Source: Streptomyces himalayensis subsp. himalayensis (GTDB taxonomy: Bacteria > Actinomycetota > Actinomycetes > Streptomycetales > Streptomycetaceae). Taken from it: 64,000 bases of DNA. Shown here piece after piece: positions 61,411-64,000 of this stretch; positions within the stretch are counted from its first letter, which is position 1; each line of letters begins with the position of its first letter. Below the pieces are notes generated by a model, which was not told the DNA's origin, did not search any database, and saw only the letters and a list, made by a program, of their open reading frames with translations. Made by a program: the position numbers and the translations under genes. Where the stretch lies: positions 1 through 64,000 of the forward strand of contig NZ_JACEHE010000025.1 in NCBI RefSeq assembly GCF_013778455.1. The letters are read 5' to 3'.

Positions 61411-62778
61411 CTAGGACGGCCACAGCAGGCGGCGGGTGGTCGCGAGCCCCCAGTCGTCGAGTGCGCGCAGGCCGTCGCCCGACGACCGCAGGCCACCGTG
61501 CGTCTCCACAGTCCGCGCCCACTCCTCTCGCCGCTCGACGCCGGGCCGCAGCATCAGGCAGTCGGGGTCGTTGGTCCACAGCCGGCCGTGCTGCCAGGCG
61601 CGGGCGCGCACATTGCGGGTGGCGTTGTGCTGGCTCGGCTCGGACGGATGCCCGCCCGGCGCCTGCCAGTACGCGGCGATGTCCGGGCCGACCCGCATGG
61701 CGTCCACGAATCCGGCGGCGGGCAGCAGCGGGGCTCCGCAGCCCACGAGGTACGAGTCCGGGCCGATCGCGTCGCGGATGATCCGCAGTGCTTCGCGGTA
61801 GGCCTCGACACCCGTCACGTCCGCGTACCGGCGGCCCTCGAGCGCAGCCGCGTACATGAAGTCGATCTTGAAGTAGGCGATGCCCCAGCCGCGCATCGCC
61901 TCGAACACCCCGCTGAGGTACGCGGCCGCGGCCGGGTTCGTCACGTCCAGCGCCGTGCAGCGGTCGCCGATCGCGTCGCCGGCGAACACCGGTTCACCGG
62001 AGGCCGGGTCGATGACCGCCCAGTCCGGGTGCTCGGCGTACAGACGGCTGCCCAGGCCGAGCAGCAGCGGGGCGGTCCAGATCCCGGCCCGCCGGCCGTG
62101 ACCGCTTATCCGGCCGACCAGCCCCGGCAGGTCCGCGAACCGGTCCGACGGCAGCAGCCAGTCACCGGGCGCGGCCTGATAGCCATCATCGATCTGGACC
62201 ACGCCGAACGGCAGGTCCAGCTCGTCCATGGCGTCCAACTCCGCGTGGATGTCCGCCTCGGTGACGGTGTTCCAGTACTGGTACCAGGAGCACCACACCG
62301 TAGGCGCCGCCCGCGTCAGGCGCTCCTCGGACACCCTGGCCCGGCGGGCGAACCCGTCCGCCCAGGCGCCGAGGGCAGACTGCACCGTCGCGCCGTCCTC
62401 GCCCTCCAGCTGTAGCACAGGCGCGTCGGACGAGATCCGCAGCACGCCTCCCGGCGCCGGCTCCGCGCGCACCCGCGGCACCGTCCGGTCGGCGCGATCG
62501 GCCGCGAACACGTGCACCGGCCCGCCGTCGCCGGGATCCACCGCCAGCACGCCCTCGCCCTGGAAGACACCTTCGGGCGGGGCGGCGTTGTAGTGGCAGT
62601 CCATCGCCAGTGAGTTGGCGAGCGTCGGGCGGTACGGCACGGCGGTGACCGGAAGCGAGTCGGTGACGCTCCAGGACTGCCAGCCCTCGGCGTGGATCCG
62701 GGCGGTGCCCGGGTCCACGGTCAGCGTCGCGACCGGCTCGAAACCGGTGACCGGCTCGAAACCGGCACCCCCGGTCAC
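61411..62778 (-). CDS. GH36 alpha-galactosidase, short form
   Basis: 455 residues, shorter than the 683-residue GH36 at 23338 and lacking its large N-terminal domain. WQSWSVTDSLP opens the fold. CSWYQYWNTVTEADIHAELDAM and VVQIDDGYQAAPGDWL line the barrel. The nucleophile is D306 in YFKIDFMY and the acid/base is D366 in RVGPDIAAYW. GTG 62778 overlaps the ABC ATPase stop by 4 bp. The N-terminus holds a duplicated six-codon unit (TGFEPV). Probably cytoplasmic, acting on galactosides brought in by the linked oligopeptide-type transporter. Confidence 0.87.
   Translation of the reverse strand: MTGGAGFEPVTGFEPVATLTVDPGTARIHAEGWQSWSVTDSLPVTAVPYRPTLANSLAMDCHYNAAPPEGVFQGEGVLAVDPGDGGPVHVFAADRADRTVPRVRAEPAPGGVLRISSDAPVLQLEGEDGATVQSALGAWADGFARRARVSEERLTRAAPTVWCSWYQYWNTVTEADIHAELDAMDELDLPFGVVQIDDGYQAAPGDWLLPSDRFADLPGLVGRISGHGRRAGIWTAPLLLGLGSRLYAEHPDWAVIDPASGEPVFAGDAIGDRCTALDVTNPAAAAYLSGVFEAMRGWGIAYFKIDFMYAAALEGRRYADVTGVEAYREALRIIRDAIGPDSYLVGCGAPLLPAAGFVDAMRVGPDIAAYWQAPGGHPSEPSQHNATRNVRARAWQHGRLWTNDPDCLMLRPGVERREEWARTVETHGGLRSSGDGLRALDDWGLATTRRLLWPS
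62731..62765 (-). repeat. In-frame 18-bp duplication at the GH36 N-terminus
   Basis: GACCGGCTCGAAACCGGT (62731-62748) is repeated at 62749-62765 except for its last base. It gives a repeated FEPV-type hexapeptide at residues of about 5-16, before the catalytic fold begins. Slippage variant of the start region. Confidence 0.85.
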
Positions 62779-63755
62779 GCGGCGGCCTTCCCTTCAGACT
62801 GCAGCCAGCACAGCACCCTGTGGCCTCCGCCGAGGGCTGCCTCCGGCGGCCTGGTGGCACAGACGTCCATGGCGAACGGACAGCGCGGCCGGAACCGGCA
62901 GCCGTCACCGACCACCGTCTCCCGCCGCTCGGCGTCCCGCGCCGAGCGCGCCGCCGCACGCACCTGCCGCGCGGCCCGGACCTCCGCACGCGTCGCTCCG
63001 GTCCTGGGCGCCGCAGCCGCCAGCAACTGGGTATATGGATGCTTCGGGTTGAGGATGACCTCGTCGCTCGGGCCGCGCTCGACGACCTGCCCCCGGTACA
63101 TCACCATGATGTCGCTGGAGAAGTGCCGGGCCGTGGCCAGGTCGTGCGTCACATACAGCAGCGCCAGATCGCGCTGGCGCTTCAGGTCGTCCAGCAGGTT
63201 GAGGATCTCGAGACGGATCGACACGTCCAGCATCGACACCGGCTCGTCGGCCAGCAGCACGTCGGGCGCCGGAGCGAGCGCCCGGGCGATCGCGACACGC
63301 TGCCGCTGCCCGCCGGACAGCTCGTGCGGCCGCTTGCGCGCCACGTCCGCCGCCGGGGTGAGGTTCACCTGCCGCAGCAGCTCCGCGACAGCCGTGTCCG
63401 CCTCGGTCCCGCGCCGCGCGCGCCCGGTGGCCAGAAGCGGACGCCGCAGGTGGTGGTCCACACTGTGCGACGGGTTGAGCGAGGCGAACGGGTCCTGGAA
63501 GACCATCTGCACCGCGCGCCGGTACTCCTTCGCCGGCACCTTGTCCCGGCCGCCGAGCAGGATCTGCCCGCCTGCCGGCGTCACCAGGCGTGAGAGCGCC
63601 TTCAGGACGCTGGACTTGCCGCTGCCGCTCTCGCCGACGAGGGCGAGGGTGCGGCCGGCCTCCAACGTGAAGGAGAGCTTCTCGACGGCTCGGAAGGGCT
63701 TGCCGCGGGACTGGGCGTACTCGACGACGAGATCGCGGACTTCGAGGGCGGTCAT
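62775..63755 (-). CDS. Oligopeptide-type ABC transporter ATPase (DppF/OppF-like)
   Basis: 326 residues. Walker A GESGSGKSS, Q loop MVFQDPFASLNP, signature LSGGQRQRVAIARAL, Walker B VLLADEPVSMLD, and the switch His in YVTHDLATARH. The C-terminal oligo_HPY extension (HPYTQLLAAAAP, CRFRPRCPFAMDVC) is typical of peptide/oligosaccharide importers. ATG 63755 overlaps the upstream ATPase stop (ATGA). Linked to GH36, so it probably energises uptake of alpha-galactoside oligosaccharides. Confidence 0.92.
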   Translation of the reverse strand: MTALEVRDLVVEYAQSRGKPFRAVEKLSFTLEAGRTLALVGESGSGKSSVLKALSRLVTPAGGQILLGGRDKVPAKEYRRAVQMVFQDPFASLNPSHSVDHHLRRPLLATGRARRGTEADTAVAELLRQVNLTPAADVARKRPHELSGGQRQRVAIARALAPAPDVLLADEPVSMLDVSIRLEILNLLDDLKRQRDLALLYVTHDLATARHFSSDIMVMYRGQVVERGPSDEVILNPKHPYTQLLAAAAPRTGATRAEVRAARQVRAAARSARDAERRETVVGDGCRFRPRCPFAMDVCATRPPEAALGGGHRVLCWLQSEGKAAA

Positions 63756-64000
63756 GACTGCGGTCCTTCGGCGTCGGAGACGGAGCTGCGGTGTTCCGGG
63801 TCGTTGAGATGGCACGCGGCGCGCCAACCCGCGGCACCCTCGCGCGCGATGTCCAGCAGGTGAGGAGTCACCGCGCGGCAGGGCTCGAAGGCGTACTCGC
63901 AGCGGTCCGCGAACGCGCATCCGACGACCTCGCCACGCAGGTCCGGTGGCGAGCCCGGGATACCGCGCAGCTCGCGTCGTTCCCCGACGAGGTCGGGGAA
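63752..64000 (-). CDS. Oligopeptide-type ABC transporter ATPase (DppD/OppD-like), C-terminal part
   Basis: 82 codons run in from the window edge with no start. IPGSPPDLRGEVVGCAFADRCEYAFEPC and a final AACHLND are the oligo_HPY C-terminal signature with its four cysteines. The nucleotide-binding domain lies outside the window. Stop overlaps the DppF-like ATG by 4 bp. Partner ATPase of the same transporter. Confidence 0.85.
   Translation of the reverse strand, partial: FPDLVGERRELRGIPGSPPDLRGEVVGCAFADRCEYAFEPCRAVTPHLLDIAREGAAGWRAACHLNDPEHRSSVSDAEGPQS

Noticed and set aside
1..64000. tRNA, rRNA, CRISPR arrays, prophage genes or an origin of replication
   Set aside because: Looked for and not seen; the repeats present are short tandem or palindromic elements without CRISPR spacing.

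Overview
The DNA is about 70% GC with strong third-position GC bias. It has frequent GTG and TTG starts, many 4-bp ATGA/GTGA gene overlaps, twin-arginine signals on secreted enzymes, an ECF41 sigma factor and several LacI regulators. At 55173-55225 it carries what I recognise as a common Streptomyces interspersed repeat. All of this points to a Streptomyces chromosome, or a close relative, in an accessory catabolic region. I see no tRNA, rRNA or CRISPR array.

Region 1 (1-25389) is a plant cell-wall glycan locus. On the minus strand a CUT1-type sugar ABC transporter (lipoprotein and two permeases) leads into GH31, GH95 and GH43 enzymes. Divergent from it lie a LacI regulator, a second GH43-like enzyme, GH2 beta-galactosidase, GH51 arabinofuranosidase, two near-identical secreted GH28-like beta-helix proteins flanking an alginate-lyase-fold protein with an AbfB (CBM42) domain, and a GH36 alpha-galactosidase. 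The alpha-xylosidase-like GH31, GH95 and GH2 activities match the fucosyl-galactosyl-xylosyl side chain of xyloglucan. The beta-helix and lyase proteins suggest pectin as well. Strong hairpins sit between the hydrolase genes.

Region 2 (25390-33041) begins at a mobile-element scar: a phosphotransferase gene cut off exactly at the end of the alpha-galactosidase, plus a Tn3-type transposase tail. It continues with an NADH-dehydrogenase-like flavoprotein coupled to an ECF41 sigma factor, then a NarL-type two-component system, a small membrane protein and an MMPL exporter.

Region 3 (33042-42117) is sugar metabolism: a ThuA/Gfo-Idh-MocA pair divergent from a LacI regulator with two copies of a 13-bp palindrome, then a second CUT1 ABC transporter with its own oxidoreductase. 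GH95 and aldehyde dehydrogenase fragments lie between them.

Region 4 (42118-50070) holds an IS-related fragment, a small secreted peptidoglycan-binding protein, and a TetR-controlled set. That set is a ferritin-like di-iron protein, an FMN/[2Fe-2S] reductase, an M24-fold protein and an epoxide-hydrolase/SDR fusion. Read as a pathway (oxygenation, epoxide opening, alcohol oxidation), it is my best candidate for an undescribed system. An IS5 fragment, a nucleotidyltransferase-like gene and a truncated CoA-transferase follow.

Region 5 (50115-59767) is an aromatic meta-cleavage-type operon (flavin hydroxylase, extradiol dioxygenase, ACMSD-type decarboxylase, two FAH hydrolases, cyclase, SDR) with a divergent LysR and a convergent MFS transporter. 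An identical LysR-type box lies before both the operon and the transporter. Region 6 (60367-64000) is another alpha-galactoside unit: two oligopeptide-type ABC ATPases (one cut by the window edge), a GH36 enzyme and a LacI regulator.
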